From: Methylosinus sp. LW4
GTDB lineage: Bacteria > Pseudomonadota > Alphaproteobacteria > Rhizobiales > Beijerinckiaceae
DNA: 64,000 nucleotides
Assembly (NCBI RefSeq): GCF_000379125.1
Contig: NZ_KB900626.1
Span: forward strand, 3,234,667-3,298,666
Reading direction: 5' to 3'
Part shown: positions 34,842-43,686 of the stretch, piece by piece
Layout: every line of letters begins with the position of its first letter
How positions within the stretch are numbered: the first letter of the stretch is position 1
Position numbers and translations under genes: made by a program
The notes under the pieces: model-generated
What the model saw: only the letters and a program-made list of their open reading frames with translations
What the model was told of the DNA's origin: nothing
Databases searched by the model: none

Positions 34842-35107
34842 CTTCTCTGATCCTCGTTCGATCGATCTGCTGACACCGACTTGGCGGATCCAGAGTTCGG
34901 CTCGGACCTCGCTCGATCGTTTCAGGGGTAAACTACGTCACATTTCTGCGGTTTCGCTCGCGCGACCCGCGGAAACGTCGCCATCGGGAGGCGGGCTTTT
35001 TCGCCGGCCCGAATTGCTCTTTGCGGCGTCGCCCCCGGCCAGCGACGCGTCTGGTAGCATAATTAATTCGCCGTGGCGAGAGGCGCCCCGCGGCAAATCC
35101 TGAGCTT

Positions 35108-35845
35108 TCAGATCATCGCCATGCCGCCGTTCACATGCAGTGTCTGGCCGGTGACATAGGCCGATTCGTCGCTCGAGAGATAGACGACGGCGGCGGCGAC
35201 ATCCGCGCCCGTGCCCAGCCGTCCGGCCGGCACGGCGCGCAGAATCGTCTGTTTCTGCGTCTCGTTCAGCGCGTCGGTCATCGGGCTCTCGATAAAGCCG
35301 GGCGCCACGCAATTGACGGTTATGCCGCGCGAGGCGACCTCGGCCGCCAGCGATTTGGTCATGCCGATCATGCCGGCCTTGGCGGCGGCGTAATTGCCCT
35401 GGCCGGCGTTGCCGGTGACGCCGACGACCGAGGTGATGCCGATGATGCGGCCGAAGCGCTTGCGCATCATGCCGCGCAGCGCCGCCCGCGACAGGCGGAA
35501 GGCCGAGGTGAGATTGACGTTCAGCACCGCGTCCCAATCCTCGTCCTTGAGGCGCATGAACAGCATGTCGCGGGTGATGCCGGCGTTGTTGACCAGAATG
35601 TCGAGCCCGCCCATGGCCTTTTCCGCCGCCGGGACCAGCGCCTCGGCCTGCGCCTTGTCGGAGAGATCGCAAGGGAGGATGTGGACGCGCTCGCCGAGCT
35701 CGGAAGCGAGCGTCGCGAGCGCCTCCTCGCGCGTGCCGGAGAGCGCCACCACGGCGCCGCTCTTATGCAGAGCGCGCGCGATGTCCCGGCCGATGCCGCC
35801 GCTCGCGCCGGTGACCAGCGCCGTCTTGCCGCTCAGATCGAACAT
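35108..35845 (-). CDS. fabG: 3-oxoacyl-ACP reductase
   Basis: This NADPH-dependent SDR reduces beta-ketoacyl-ACP in fatty-acid synthesis. Its 245 residues have TGASGGIG (12-19), NNAG (86-89), Asn111, Ser139, Tyr152 and Lys156 (NYAAAKAG), and the C-terminal GQTLHVNGGMAMI. The normal partner fabD is not adjacent: an opposite-strand outer-membrane protein gene and about 1.2 kb intervene. Confidence 0.96.
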   Translation of the reverse strand: MFDLSGKTALVTGASGGIGRDIARALHKSGAVVALSGTREEALATLASELGERVHILPCDLSDKAQAEALVPAAEKAMGGLDILVNNAGITRDMLFMRLKDEDWDAVLNVNLTSAFRLSRAALRGMMRKRFGRIIGITSVVGVTGNAGQGNYAAAKAGMIGMTKSLAAEVASRGITVNCVAPGFIESPMTDALNETQKQTILRAVPAGRLGTGADVAAAVVYLSSDESAYVTGQTLHVNGGMAMI

Positions 35846-36214
35846 GTCTCTCCCCCTCGCCGCCGCTGTGCTCGCGCGGCTTCGCGAACCTTACGCGCCT
35901 CTATAGGGCGCCGCGCGCACGGCGCGCAATGTCGCTGCTCGGCTGCCGTCTTTGTCGCATTAGGTAGTTTTGCGGAGCGCATGTCTGCCGATGCTATAGT
36001 ATAAAAACAGTGTATCTCAAATTACCTAGGGGTGCCTTTTTATCACACCGACAAACGAAATGCTGTTTCGGGCCGCCTATAGCCTTTTTCGGCGTTTACA
36101 GTGTCAGGAATTTACGAAATCTTCGCCCGCAGCGGTTCGAATGCTTGCGTTGGTGGGGTCGAACGGCGTGTTTGGCGTACTGCGCCGCTTTATAGAGAAT
36201 TGAGGAGCTATCTA
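35846..36214. other. AT-richer intergenic region between fabG and the Asn-rich Omp
   Basis: These 369 bp carry the divergent promoters of fabG and the omp gene. Composition drops in GC from about 35935. TATAGTATAAAAA at 35995-36007 looks like a -10 element, though no good -35 sits at 17 nt. A strong ribosome-binding site (GAGGAG) precedes the omp start. No gene is supported here. Confidence 0.5.
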
Positions 36215-37012
36215 ATGAAAACCAAGATTTCCCTTCTCGCGGTCTTTTCGGCTCTGCTCGCCGGATCGGCCAGCGCCGCTGATCTCCCCTCTCGCAAGGA
36301 AGTGGCCGTCGCCTTCGTCCCGCCGCCGGCCTTCTCCTGGACCGGCCCCTATGTTGGTTTGAACCTCGGCGGCGGCTGGCTCGATCGCGGCAACAACAAC
36401 AATAATTGGGGCTGGAACAACAACAGCAACAACACCAGCGGCGGCGTTGTCGGCGGCGGCCAGATCGGCTGGAACTATCAGATTTCGCCGCTCTTCGTCG
36501 TCGGTCTCGAGACCGACATTCAGGGCACCAGCATCGGCAGCGGCAACAACAACAATAATTGGTGGGGCGGCTGGGGCGTCACCGATCGCACCCAGGTTCC
36601 GTGGTTCGGCACGGTGCGCGGCCGTCTCGGCCTGGCGCTGCTGGATTCCCGCCTGCTGATCTACGGCACGGGCGGCTTCGCCTATGGCGAGGTGAAGCAT
36701 CCGTTCGGCGGCTTCTGGTGGGGCAACAACAATAACAATGACGTGCGCGGCGGCTGGACGGCCGGCGGCGGCGTCGAATGGGCCTTCCTGCCCAATTGGT
36801 CCGCCAAGATCGAATATCTCTACACCGAGCTCAACGACAACAATAACAACAATAATTGGGGCTTGCTGGGTCCGGTCCTGTTCCCGCAGTTCCCCGTCGC
36901 GATCTGGGGCGCCAACAATTGGAACCGCCATACGCGCATCAACACTGTGCGCGCCGGCATCAACTATCACTTCAATCTCTTCACCCCCGCTCCCGTGGTG
37001 GCGAGATACTGA
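36215..37012 (+). CDS. Omp25/31-family (RopB-like) outer-membrane beta-barrel with poly-Asn loops
   Basis: This 265-residue 8-stranded barrel protein has a signal peptide cleaved after GSASA (about 22). Family landmarks are FSWTGPYVGLNLGGGW, VVGGGQIGWNYQ, a GTVRGRLGLALLDSRLLIYGTGGFAYGEV segment, WSAKIEYLYTEL and the C-terminal strand TRINTVRAGINYHF, with a short extension to Tyr. Four predicted surface loops carry Asn runs, mostly AAC/AAT codons: NNNNNWGWNNNSNN, GNNNNNWWGG, GNNNNND and NDNNNNNNWG. GAGGAG precedes the ATG at 36215, and a strong terminator follows. It interrupts the fabD-fabG pair on the opposite strand. Confidence 0.88.
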   Translation: MKTKISLLAVFSALLAGSASAADLPSRKEVAVAFVPPPAFSWTGPYVGLNLGGGWLDRGNNNNNWGWNNNSNNTSGGVVGGGQIGWNYQISPLFVVGLETDIQGTSIGSGNNNNNWWGGWGVTDRTQVPWFGTVRGRLGLALLDSRLLIYGTGGFAYGEVKHPFGGFWWGNNNNNDVRGGWTAGGGVEWAFLPNWSAKIEYLYTELNDNNNNNNWGLLGPVLFPQFPVAIWGANNWNRHTRINTVRAGINYHFNLFTPAPVVARY

Positions 37013-37040
37013 AGCGTCTCCTCTCCTCCCAGGGACGAAG

Positions 37041-37068
37041 AGCCCGGCCCTCGCGGCCGGGCTTTTTT
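37041..37068 (+). terminator. Rho-independent terminator of the Asn-rich omp gene
   Basis: A 9-bp stem, AGCCCGGCC/GGCCGGGCT, with 5-nt loop is followed by TTTTTT, 29 bp after the omp stop. The fabD stop, on the opposite strand, is 5 bp beyond. Confidence 0.9.
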
Positions 37069-37072
37069 GTCG

Positions 37073-38020
37073 TCAAACGAAGGCGCGATAGGCGTCCAGA
37101 TCTTCCGGCGCGCCGACATTGATTCCCTTGGCTTCGGACGCGATTCGCTTCAGCAGGCCGGTCAGCACCTTGCCGGCGCCGCATTCGACGAATTTATCGA
37201 CGCCCGCGCCGGCCATATGGGCGACGCATTCGCGCCAGCGCACTGTGCCGGTCACCTGCTCCACCAGCAGCCGGCGGATATCCTCCGGCGATGCGATCGG
37301 GCTCGCCGTCACATTGGCGACGACGGGGACCTTGGGCGCGAGAATCGTGGTCGTCGCCAGCGCCTCGCGCATGGCGTCGGCGGCGCCCTGCATCAGCGCG
37401 CAATGGAAGGGGGCGGAGACGGGCAGCGGCACGGCGCGCTTCACGCCCCGCTCCTTGGCGATGAGAATCGCCTTCTCGACCGCGGCCTTGGCGCCGGAAA
37501 CGACGATCTGGCCGCCGCCATTGTCATTGGCGACCTGACAGACGGCGCCTTCGGCCTCGGCGGCCGCCTCGGCGATCGCGCGCGCGGCGTCCAGCTCCAC
37601 GCCGATGAGCGCGGCCATCGCGCCCGCCCCGACCGGAACCGCGGCCTGCATGGCCTGACCGCGCAGCCGCAGCAGCCGGGCGGTGTCCGCTATGGAGAGC
37701 GCCCCGGCGGCGGCCAGCGCCGAATATTCGCCCAGCGAATGGCCGGCGACGAATTTGGCGTCGCGGGAGAGGTCGAGCCCGGCCTCGGCCTCCAGCACGC
37801 GAATGGCGGCGAGGGAAACCGCCATCAGCGCCGGCTGGGCGTTGGCGGTGAGCGTCAGCTCGGCTTCCGGGCCTTCGAACATGATCTTGGAGAGCGGCGC
37901 GCCGAGCGCGGCGTCCACTTCCTCATAGACGGCGCGCGCCTGCGGAAAGGCCTCGCCGAGCGCCTTGCCCATGCCGACCGCCTGCGACCCCTGCCCCGGA
38001 AACACGAATGCCTTCGCCAT
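37073..38020 (-). CDS. fabD: Malonyl-CoA:ACP transacylase
   Basis: This enzyme moves malonyl from CoA to ACP. From the ATG at 38020 it has 315 residues starting MAKAFVFPGQGSQAVGMG. The catalytic Ser95 is in VAGHSLGEYSALAAAG and the His in VSAPFHCALM. The frame extends 156 bp upstream without family similarity. It is detached from fabG by the inserted omp gene, so it must have its own promoter or an upstream one. Confidence 0.95.
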   Translation of the reverse strand: MAKAFVFPGQGSQAVGMGKALGEAFPQARAVYEEVDAALGAPLSKIMFEGPEAELTLTANAQPALMAVSLAAIRVLEAEAGLDLSRDAKFVAGHSLGEYSALAAAGALSIADTARLLRLRGQAMQAAVPVGAGAMAALIGVELDAARAIAEAAAEAEGAVCQVANDNGGGQIVVSGAKAAVEKAILIAKERGVKRAVPLPVSAPFHCALMQGAADAMREALATTTILAPKVPVVANVTASPIASPEDIRRLLVEQVTGTVRWRECVAHMAGAGVDKFVECGAGKVLTGLLKRIASEAKGINVGAPEDLDAYRAFV

Positions 38021-38112
38021 GCGCTGCTCGCCTCTCTCGCTTGCACTTTGGAGAGGCGCCGAGTGGCGCAGGCGGAAGAGCCTGTCAAGTCGAGCGGTGA
38101 GAATCCCAAAGA

Positions 38113-38307
38113 TCAGTGCAGGAAAAGCTTCGGCGCCACGGCGGAAAGGAGGGCGATGACAAAGCCGAGCATCCACTCGATGACGGCCGCGTCCTTCTCG
38201 AGCTTGGAAAATCGGCTCTTGTAGAGCGCCAGGGCTTCGGCGGCGCGACGCGCCTTCTCCTCCGGCGCTCCGGCCGAGACGAAGGCGTCATAGACCTTGG
38301 AAATCAT
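38113..38307 (-). CDS. Short membrane-anchored protein, DUF1640-like
   Basis: This 64-residue protein has an N-terminal helix MISKVYDAFVSAGAPEEKARRAAEAL, a short charged linker (YKSRFSKLEKDAAVIEW) and one C-terminal transmembrane helix (MLGFVIALLSAVAPKLFL). The AFxSAGxPEEKAxxxAEAL pattern resembles the start of DUF1640/coiled-coil membrane proteins often found near mobile genes, here in a shortened form. It lies 92 bp upstream of fabD on the same strand. Function is unknown. Confidence 0.6.
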   Translation of the reverse strand: MISKVYDAFVSAGAPEEKARRAAEALALYKSRFSKLEKDAAVIEWMLGFVIALLSAVAPKLFLH

Positions 38308-38404
38308 GAGCTCACGTCGAATACGGGCGGCGCTTCATAAAACATAGCGCCGATTAGGCCGGCGCGCGAGCGGCGAGCTTCGCCGCCGCGCGCGCCCTCT
38401 CCCG

Positions 38405-40339
38405 TCACCCCGCCGGCCGGTTCTTGATGAGATCATCCACCACGCTCGGATCGGCGAGCGTCGAGGTGTCCCCCAGCGCGCCGAATTCATTCTCGGCGAT
38501 CTTGCGCAAGATGCGCCGCATGATCTTGCCGGAGCGCGTCTTCGGCAGGCCGGGCGCGAATTGAATCACATCCGGCGAGGCGATGGCGGAAATCTCCTTG
38601 CGCACGAAATCGACCAGCTCCTTGCGCAGACGCTCCGAGGGCTCGACGCCGCCCATCAGCGTCACATAGGCGTAGATGCCCTGTCCCTTGATGGCGTGCG
38701 GGAAGCCGACGACCGCGGCCTCGGCGACCTTCTCATGCGCGACGAGCGCGCTCTCGATTTCCGCCGTGCCGAGGCGATGGCCGGAGACATTGATGACGTC
38801 GTCGACGCGGCCGGTGATCCAATAATAGCCATCGGCGTCGCGGCGGCAGCCGTCGCCGGTGAAATATTTGCCCGGATAGGCGGTGAAGTAAGTCTGCACG
38901 AAGCGCTCGTGATCGCCGAACACGGTGCGCGCCTGTCCGGGCCAGCTATCGGCGATGACGAGATTGCCCTCGCAGGCGCCCTCCAGCACATTGCCATTGG
39001 CGTCGACGATCTCCGGCTGCACGCCGAAGAAAGGCTTGCTCGCCGAGCCCGGCTTCAGCGCCGTCGCGCCCGGCAGCGGCGCAATGAGAATGCCGCCCGT
39101 CTCCGTCTGCCACCATGTGTCGACGATGGGGCAGCGGCCCTCGCCGACGACGCGGTGATACCATTCCCAGGCTTCTGGATTGATCGGCTCGCCGACCGAG
39201 CCGAGCAGGCGCACCGACTTGCGGCTGGTCTTCTTCACCGGCTCCTCGCCGGCGCCCATCAGCGCGCGGATCGCCGTCGGCGCGGTGTAGAAGATGTCGA
39301 CCTTGTGCTTGTCGATCACTTCCCAGAAGCGCGAGACGGTCGGATAATTCGGCACGCCTTCGAACATCAGCGTCGTCGCGCCATTGGCGAGCGGGCCATA
39401 GACGATATAGCTGTGACCCGTCACCCAGCCGACATCCGCCGTGCACCAATAGACGTCGCCCTCGCGATAATCGAAGACGAGCTCATGCGTCAGCGCGGCA
39501 TGGACGAGATAGCCGCCGGTCGTGTGCAGCACGCCCTTGGGCTTTCCGGTCGAGCCGGACGTGTAGAGAATGAACAGCGGGTCCTCGGCGCCCACCTCGG
39601 CGTAAGGGCAATCCTCGGGAACCTTCTTCGCCTCGTCCTCGTAACGGAAATCGCGGCCGGGCTTCATATCCACCTTGGCGCCGGTGCGCGTGACGACGAT
39701 CACGGTCTTGGCGGAGACCTTCTCCAGCGCGGCGTCGACATTGTCCTTCAGCGGCGATTTGCGGCCGCCGCGCACGCCCTCGTCCGCCGTGATGACGACA
39801 TCGGATTGCGCATCCTCTATGCGCCCGGCGAGCGCATCCGGCGAGAAGCCGCCGAACACCACCGAATGCACGGCGCCGATGCGCGCGCAGGCGAGCATGG
39901 CGTAAGCGGCCTCCGGTATCATCGGCAGATAGATCGTCACGCGATCGCCTTTGCGCACGCCATGCGCCTTCAGCACATTGGCGAAGCGGCACACCTGCTC
40001 GTGCAATTCGCGATAGGTGATGTGACGCGAGAGCGAAGGATCGTCGCCCTCCCAAATGATCGCCACCTGATCGGCGCGATGCGGGAGATGGCGATCGATG
40101 CAGTTCATCGCGACATTGGTGGAGCCGTCGCCGAACCATTCGATCGCGACATTATGCGTGTCGAAGCTCACCTCCTTCACGCGCGTGAAAGGGGCGATCC
40201 ATTCTATGCGCTGCGCCTGCTCGCCCCAAAAGCCGTCGGGGTCGGCGACAGAGCGCCGGTAGAGCTCCGCATATTTATCGGCGTCGATGCGGGCCTCGTT
40301 CCGCCATGCTTCCGGCACAGCATAGATCTTGTCGGTCAT
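38405..40339 (-). CDS. acs: Acetyl-CoA synthetase
   Basis: This AMP-forming ligase makes acetyl-CoA from acetate. Its 644 residues begin [30 protein letters not shown]. Motifs: [80 protein letters not shown] and the C-terminal [16 protein letters not shown] with the lysine regulated by acetylation in relatives. Full length, no defects. It starts divergently from an unknown membrane protein. Confidence 0.97.
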   Translation of the reverse strand: MTDKIYAVPEAWRNEARIDADKYAELYRRSVADPDGFWGEQAQRIEWIAPFTRVKEVSFDTHNVAIEWFGDGSTNVAMNCIDRHLPHRADQVAIIWEGDDPSLSRHITYRELHEQVCRFANVLKAHGVRKGDRVTIYLPMIPEAAYAMLACARIGAVHSVVFGGFSPDALAGRIEDAQSDVVITADEGVRGGRKSPLKDNVDAALEKVSAKTVIVVTRTGAKVDMKPGRDFRYEDEAKKVPEDCPYAEVGAEDPLFILYTSGSTGKPKGVLHTTGGYLVHAALTHELVFDYREGDVYWCTADVGWVTGHSYIVYGPLANGATTLMFEGVPNYPTVSRFWEVIDKHKVDIFYTAPTAIRALMGAGEEPVKKTSRKSVRLLGSVGEPINPEAWEWYHRVVGEGRCPIVDTWWQTETGGILIAPLPGATALKPGSASKPFFGVQPEIVDANGNVLEGACEGNLVIADSWPGQARTVFGDHERFVQTYFTAYPGKYFTGDGCRRDADGYYWITGRVDDVINVSGHRLGTAEIESALVAHEKVAEAAVVGFPHAIKGQGIYAYVTLMGGVEPSERLRKELVDFVRKEISAIASPDVIQFAPGLPKTRSGKIMRRILRKIAENEFGALGDTSTLADPSVVDDLIKNRPAG

Positions 40340-40657
40340 TTCGAGCGTTCCCTCGGATGATCGCGGCGCGTTGGAGCGCGCCGTCGGCTTGTCGTGAATA
40401 TGACCTTATTTCGCGCCTGAGGCTATGGCGTCGAGTCCTCGAGGAGCGCCCCGCTTTTCGGCGCCGTCCTGCCGCGCGGCGCGCTGCGACGAGTCGCCGC
40501 GCCGCCGCGACATCAGGTCGCAGATCGCTCCGAAGTGCTACGTATTACAGGAGCAATGCGCGTGCTGCGAGCTGAATTTCACGGCGGCGCCGGACTGGCC
40601 GGCGCCGGATTTGCGGCTCTTTTAGACGGCGCCACCCCAACGCCTCGAGGAGCCCAG
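40340..40657. other. Intergenic region upstream of acs
   Basis: These 318 bp hold the divergent promoters of acs and a membrane protein. I found no convincing promoter pair, repeat or small gene. CGAGGAGCC just before 40658 is the ribosome-binding site of the next gene. Confidence 0.4.
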
Positions 40658-41155
40658 ATGAGGAAGACCCCATTGCTCGACGACATTCGCGAACTATGCC
40701 TTCGCCGCTGCGACACGATTTTCTATTCCCTCGTCGCGATCATCGCCCTCGCCCGCGCGATCGTGGATTTCCAGGAGGGCGCGTTCAGCGCGGAACTCTA
40801 CGCCGCGCTCGTCAATTACATCGGCTATCGCGAATTGCTGCGCCTCTTCCTGTGGGCGACCGAGAATCCGCGCTACGCCATCGCCTCGCTCTATGGCGCC
40901 GTCATCGCCTCGGCACTGCCGGTCATGTTCTCGCATCCAAGCGCCTTCTTCTTCGAATGCACGGTCTATCTGCTGCTGCGCATCGCCGCCGACATGCTGT
41001 TCGGCCTCAATGAGAAGGCCGTCATCAAGCTCTATCGCGACGTGCTGTTCGACTATTACAATCGCAAGCCGCCGCAGAAGCGCGGCCGCAAGCCGCGCAA
41101 GTCTCTGCTCGAGCGTCTCGGCCTCGAGGAAGGCTTCGCGCCGGGCGCCGCCTGA
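40658..41155 (+). CDS. Hypothetical multi-pass membrane protein
   Basis: I do not recognise the family. The 165 residues show about three hydrophobic stretches (FYSLVAIIALARAIVDF near 22-38, SLYGAVIASALPVMF near 76-90, and FFFECTVYLLLRIAADMLF near 95-113). They end in a very basic cytoplasmic tail (NRKPPQKRGRKPRKSLLERLG). The ATG at 40658 is preceded by GAGGAG, which fixes the start. It converges on the MFS gene with a 13-bp gap. Confidence 0.65.
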   Translation: MRKTPLLDDIRELCLRRCDTIFYSLVAIIALARAIVDFQEGAFSAELYAALVNYIGYRELLRLFLWATENPRYAIASLYGAVIASALPVMFSHPSAFFFECTVYLLLRIAADMLFGLNEKAVIKLYRDVLFDYYNRKPPQKRGRKPRKSLLERLGLEEGFAPGAA

Positions 41156-41168
41156 GCTTTCGGCGCCG

Positions 41169-42356
41169 CTAACGCTTCGGTCCCGTCTCCGGCATGGCGA
41201 CGAGGACCAGCGCGAGGCCCGCCAGCGCGACCGCGGCCAGCGTCAGAAAGCTCGCCGCATAGCCGTCGGATGTGACGATGAAGCCTGCGACGGACAGGCT
41301 CGTCGCGCCGCCCACGCCCTGCACGAATCCGAGCCCGCCGCGCGCGAGGCTGTAATGCCCCGTGCCGCGCATGATATCCGCCAGCACCAGCGGCAGCAGC
41401 GCGTCGAAGAGGCCGCCGCCGACGCCGTCCAGCAATTGCGCGGCGAGCAGATGCAGCGGCGTCTGCGCGAAGACGCAGGCGAGATCGCGCGCGAAGAGCG
41501 CGACGAAGGCGAGGACGATGAGCGGCTTGCGCCCGATGAGATCGGCGCGCTCGACAATGAGCGCCATGCCGATGGTCGAGAGCTGCGCCAGAATGATCGC
41601 GGCGGAGGTCACGCCGCTCTCGAGGCCGGGATTTTCCGAGGCGAGCTTCTGCGCGATCAACGACAATGTCGGCGCATTGGCGAAATTGAACAGCGCCGCC
41701 GCCGCCGCATAGACGAGCAGCGTGCGGTAGTGCAGCAAATCGCGCAGCCGGCCGGGCTGCGGCGGATGCGCGAGATCGACATCCTCGAGACCGCGCGCGC
41801 GATCGTGATCGATCGCCGCGGCGGGAATGGAAAAGGCCGCCCGCGCCGCGAGCACAGCGAAGATCGGCGCCAGATAGAAAGGCGCCGTCTGCGACGCCAG
41901 CACGCCGACGAGGCCAATGATTCCAGCGATGAAAATATTTCCCGCGCGATCGAAGGCGGCGTTGCGGCCGAGCCGCTCGGCGAGACGCTCGCGGCCATAG
42001 AGGCCGAGCGTGAGCGCCGCCACTGTCGGCGCGAAGACGGCGCCGAGCGTCGCCATGACGATATCGGCCGCGACGACCACCGGAATGTGCGGCGCATGAA
42101 TGATGGCGAGGCCGCAGGCGCAGAGTACGAAGCTCGCGACCACGAGAAGCTCGCGCTTGGCGTGCGTGCGATCGATGAAGGCGCCGACCGCCGGATGCGC
42201 CGCTATGCCGACGAGCCCGCTGACCGTGAGCACGGCGCCGATCTCGGCCTGGCTCCAATGCGCCTGCGTGAAGAGGAAAACCCCGACGAAAGGCCCGAGC
42301 CCGCCGCGCACATCGGCGAGAAAGAAATTGAGCCGATCGAGAGCGTCGAAGCGCAT
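41169..42356 (-). CDS. Major facilitator superfamily transporter
   Basis: This 395-residue inner-membrane secondary transporter has about twelve helices. The MFS loop 2-3 signature is recognisable as VGAFIDRTHAKRELL, and the second half has ERADLIGRKPLIVLAF. GVGGGLFDALLPLVLADIM and FVQGVGGATSLSVAGFI are typical of drug or small-molecule exporters. The substrate is unknown. It starts divergently from the methyltransferase gene, 131 bp apart. Confidence 0.85.
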   Translation of the reverse strand: MRFDALDRLNFFLADVRGGLGPFVGVFLFTQAHWSQAEIGAVLTVSGLVGIAAHPAVGAFIDRTHAKRELLVVASFVLCACGLAIIHAPHIPVVVAADIVMATLGAVFAPTVAALTLGLYGRERLAERLGRNAAFDRAGNIFIAGIIGLVGVLASQTAPFYLAPIFAVLAARAAFSIPAAAIDHDRARGLEDVDLAHPPQPGRLRDLLHYRTLLVYAAAAALFNFANAPTLSLIAQKLASENPGLESGVTSAAIILAQLSTIGMALIVERADLIGRKPLIVLAFVALFARDLACVFAQTPLHLLAAQLLDGVGGGLFDALLPLVLADIMRGTGHYSLARGGLGFVQGVGGATSLSVAGFIVTSDGYAASFLTLAAVALAGLALVLVAMPETGPKR

Positions 42357-42487
42357 GGCGGCGATGGTCTCCCGGGCCGCCCCCGCGAGCGTCCCGCAAG
42401 GGCCAAACGCCGGACCCGGGATAATCGACGTTTCCGAGCCGGCGCTTTTGGGCTAGGAGCGGATGATTCTCGGCGGAGGGGCGGCGT

Positions 42488-43624
42488 ATGGGGCAGTTCT
42501 TTCGGGACAGGCTGCGGCGGCTGCGGGATCGGCTGGTGTCGAGCCCGCGCTTTCAGCGTCTCGCCGCCGCGCATCCGCTGACTCGCGCCGCGGCGCGCAA
42601 GCGCGCGCGCTCCATGCTCGATCTCTGCGCCGGCTTCGTCTACTCGCAGGTGCTGCTCGCCTGCGTGCGGCTGAAGCTGCTCGAGCTGCTGCTGGAGCAG
42701 CCGCGCGCTGTGGAGCAGGTCGCCGAAAAGCTCGATCTCTCGCAAGACGCCGCCGCGCGGCTGCTGGACGCCGCGGCCTCGCTCGGCCTCGTCGAGCGGC
42801 GCAGCAAGGGGCGCTTCGGCCTCGGCGAGCTGGGCGCGGCGCTCATCGGCAACAAGGCGGCGCTCTCGCTCGTCGCGCATCAGCCCATGCTCTACGCCGA
42901 TCTCGCCGATCCGGTCGGCCTGCTGCGCGGCGACGAATCGGCCGAGCCGCGGCTCGCCGATTATTGGCCCTATTCGGCGGCGGAAAATCCCGCCGCCCTC
43001 TCCGCCGAGGAGGTCGCGCCCTATAGCGCGCTGATGGCCGCTTCGCAGCCGCTGGTGGCGCAGGAGCTGCTCGACGTCTATCCCATCCGCCGGCACAAGA
43101 AGCTTCTCGACGTCGGCGGCGGCGAGGGCGCCTTTCTCATCGCCGCGGCGGCGAGGGCGCCGCGCCTGCAGCTGATGCTCTTCGATCTGCCGGCGGTGGT
43201 GGAGCGCGCCCGCGCCCGGCTCGAGGAAGCGGGGCTGGCCAAGCGCGCGAGCTTCTTCTCGGGAAACTTCCTCACCGATCCGCTGCCCAAGGGCGCGGAT
43301 GTGATAACATTGATTCGCATCGTCCATGATCACGACGACGCTTCCGCGCTGGAACTGCTGCGCAATGTGCGCCGCGCGCTGCCGCGCGACGGGACGCTGC
43401 TGATCATAGAGGCGATGTCCGGCGTCGAGGGCGCGGAGCCGCTCGACGCCTATTACGGATTCTACACGCTGGCCATGGGCCGCGGCGAGCCGCGCACCCT
43501 CGCCGAGCTGCAGAAGCTCGCCAAAAAGGCGGGCTTTGGCCGCTTCCGCCTGCTGAGCAATCCCATGCCGATCGTCGCCAGCATTCTGCTGGCGAAGCCG
43601 GACCCCGATTATCACGGCCCCTGA
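42488..43624 (+). CDS. O-methyltransferase, CrtF/acetylserotonin-methyltransferase-like
   Basis: This 378-residue SAM-dependent O-methyltransferase has an N-terminal winged-helix dimerisation domain (about 45-115) and a catalytic domain with motif I KKLLDVGGGEGAFL (205-217), then LMLFDLPAVVERA and LIRIVHDHDD, where the His is the catalytic-base position. The block YWPYSAAENPAALSAEEVAPYSALMAASQ resembles bacterial carotenoid methyltransferases of the CrtF type, so a hydroxylated carotenoid is a possible substrate. No crt gene is in the window, so this stays an inference. Confidence 0.75.
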   Translation: MGQFFRDRLRRLRDRLVSSPRFQRLAAAHPLTRAAARKRARSMLDLCAGFVYSQVLLACVRLKLLELLLEQPRAVEQVAEKLDLSQDAAARLLDAAASLGLVERRSKGRFGLGELGAALIGNKAALSLVAHQPMLYADLADPVGLLRGDESAEPRLADYWPYSAAENPAALSAEEVAPYSALMAASQPLVAQELLDVYPIRRHKKLLDVGGGEGAFLIAAAARAPRLQLMLFDLPAVVERARARLEEAGLAKRASFFSGNFLTDPLPKGADVITLIRIVHDHDDASALELLRNVRRALPRDGTLLIIEAMSGVEGAEPLDAYYGFYTLAMGRGEPRTLAELQKLAKKAGFGRFRLLSNPMPIVASILLAKPDPDYHGP

Positions 43625-43686
43625 GCGGCCCCCGACTTGCCGGGGCGGAACCCTGCAGCCATGTCGCCGTTAGGGGAGAATCTCCC

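Noticed and set aside
36134..36142. GGTTCGAAT, similar to a tRNA T-loop
   Set aside because: No acceptor, D or anticodon stems can be folded around it; it is in the omp leader.
36390..36860. Regularly spaced AAC/AAT repeats resembling a CRISPR array
   Set aside because: The runs differ in length and spacing, stay in frame and encode poly-Asn in a barrel protein; there is no constant repeat or spacer length.
38561..40360. A 599-codon open frame antisense to acs
   Set aside because: acs is complete on the other strand with all catalytic motifs; the antisense protein is His/Arg/Ala-rich without domains.
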